Shown piece by piece: positions 13,204-13,547 of a DNA stretch of 13,547 nt. The notes under the pieces are model-generated. The model made no database searches, was not told the origin of the DNA, and was given only the letters and a program-made list of their open reading frames with translations. The position numbers and the translations under genes are program-made. The stretch is from contig CAYNQC010000032.1 in the NCBI GenBank assembly GCA_964399235.1, forward strand, positions 1 to 13,547, read 5' to 3'. Position 1 is the stretch's first letter, and each line of letters opens with the position of its first letter. Origin of the DNA: DASPPK01 sp964399235 (GTDB lineage: Archaea; Thermoproteota; Bathyarchaeia; Bathyarchaeales; Bathycorpusculaceae).

Positions 13204-13530
13204 ATGGAAATACCGTTCGATGAGTTTCAGAAACTTGACCTCCGAATCGGAAAAATATTGGAAGCAAATCAAATTCCAGGCTCCCGAAACCTCATAAGAA
13301 TGATCGTTGACTTCGGAACCGAAAAGAGACAAGCTGTTGCCGGTCTCCTGCAGTGGTACAAACCTGAAGAGCTCGTAGGCAGGAAAGGTGCCTTTATTCT
13401 CAACCTGCAAAGGCGAAAAATGATGGGAGTCGAATCCCAATGTATGATATTTGCGGCTGAAGACGCCCAAGGTCACGTGGTGGTTCTGCAACCAGAAAAA
13501 GATATTGCTGAAGGCAGCAAAATACATTGA
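13204..13530 (+). CDS. tRNA-binding domain protein (methionyl-tRNA synthetase beta-subunit-like)
   Basis: This 108-residue protein is a complete EMAPII-type OB-fold. It opens with FDEFQKLDLRIGKILEA (5-21), carries AVAGL and the family segment FILNLQRRKMMGVESQCMIFA (84-94 and before), and ends with V-L-x-P-E-x-D-I-x-x-G-x-K-I. The domain binds the outer corner of tRNA. As a free-standing archaeal protein it usually corresponds to the MetRS beta subunit, and MetG fusions elsewhere carry the same domain. CsaA-like proteins share the fold, so the partner is inferred. ATG 13204 follows AAAGGTGACT, one of the best ribosome binding sites in the window. It stands alone after the dockerin gene and ends 17 nt before the window edge. 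Confidence 0.88.
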   Translation: MEIPFDEFQKLDLRIGKILEANQIPGSRNLIRMIVDFGTEKRQAVAGLLQWYKPEELVGRKGAFILNLQRRKMMGVESQCMIFAAEDAQGHVVVLQPEKDIAEGSKIH

Positions 13531-13547
13531 CCGCGCGCAAAATGAAG

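Noticed and set aside
1..13547. CRISPR array, toxin-antitoxin pair or phage genes
   Set aside because: No regularly spaced repeats, Cas proteins, integrase or structural phage genes are seen in any frame.

Overview
The window reads as archaeal chromosomal DNA, most likely a metagenome-derived genome of the Bathyarchaeia/Thermoproteota type; the lineage is inference. Support comes from an archaeal 4-demethylwyosine synthase (Taw1), a Trm112-like protein, a translin/TRAX-like nuclease, a stand-alone MetS-beta-like tRNA-binding protein, TATA boxes about 26 bp upstream of likely transcription starts, GGTGA-type ribosome binding sites and several TTG/GTG starts. A run of exactly 100 N (9754-9853) shows that this is a scaffolded assembly. 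No tRNA, rRNA, CRISPR array, transposase or integrase was seen.

Layout. Positions 1-108 hold the C-terminal tail of a plus-strand gene, probably glutamine synthetase. It converges on a minus-strand CE4 polysaccharide deacetylase (167-1039) with a promoter suggesting a leaderless mRNA. A 374-bp intergenic region follows, then a small Trm112-like gene (+, 1414-1686). From 6503 down to 1690 runs a four-gene minus-strand operon for sugar nucleotides: sugar-1-phosphate nucleotidyltransferase, phosphoglucosamine mutase (GlmM), a nucleotide-sugar dehydrogenase-like protein that has lost its catalytic residues, and a Gfo/Idh/MocA oxidoreductase. The genes are tightly spaced, with one ATGA overlap. 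Together they suggest synthesis and oxidation of an amino-sugar nucleotide for surface glycans or protein glycosylation.

The right half is all plus strand. It holds a divergent serine hydroxymethyltransferase-like PLP enzyme, Taw1 for wyosine modification of tRNA-Phe, a 78-residue unknown protein, and then the assembly gap. After the gap comes a compact cluster of translin/TRAX-like RNase, endonuclease V and a YhaM-like HD phosphohydrolase, with 2-nt spacing and then a 38-nt overlap. A secreted dockerin plus PrcB-like protein and a MetS-beta-like protein end the window.

The points most worth a second look are these. A non-coding element with a 41-bp core (35/41 identical) occurs twice in inverted orientation, once upstream of the Trm112-like gene and once upstream of the sugar-nucleotide operon. 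The UDP-sugar dehydrogenase paralogue appears catalytically dead. Translin, EndoV and YhaM-like HD form an RNA-degradation-like operon. The SHMT homologue lacks the usual catalytic glutamate. A 55-bp exact duplication on both sides of the N run indicates a false gap.
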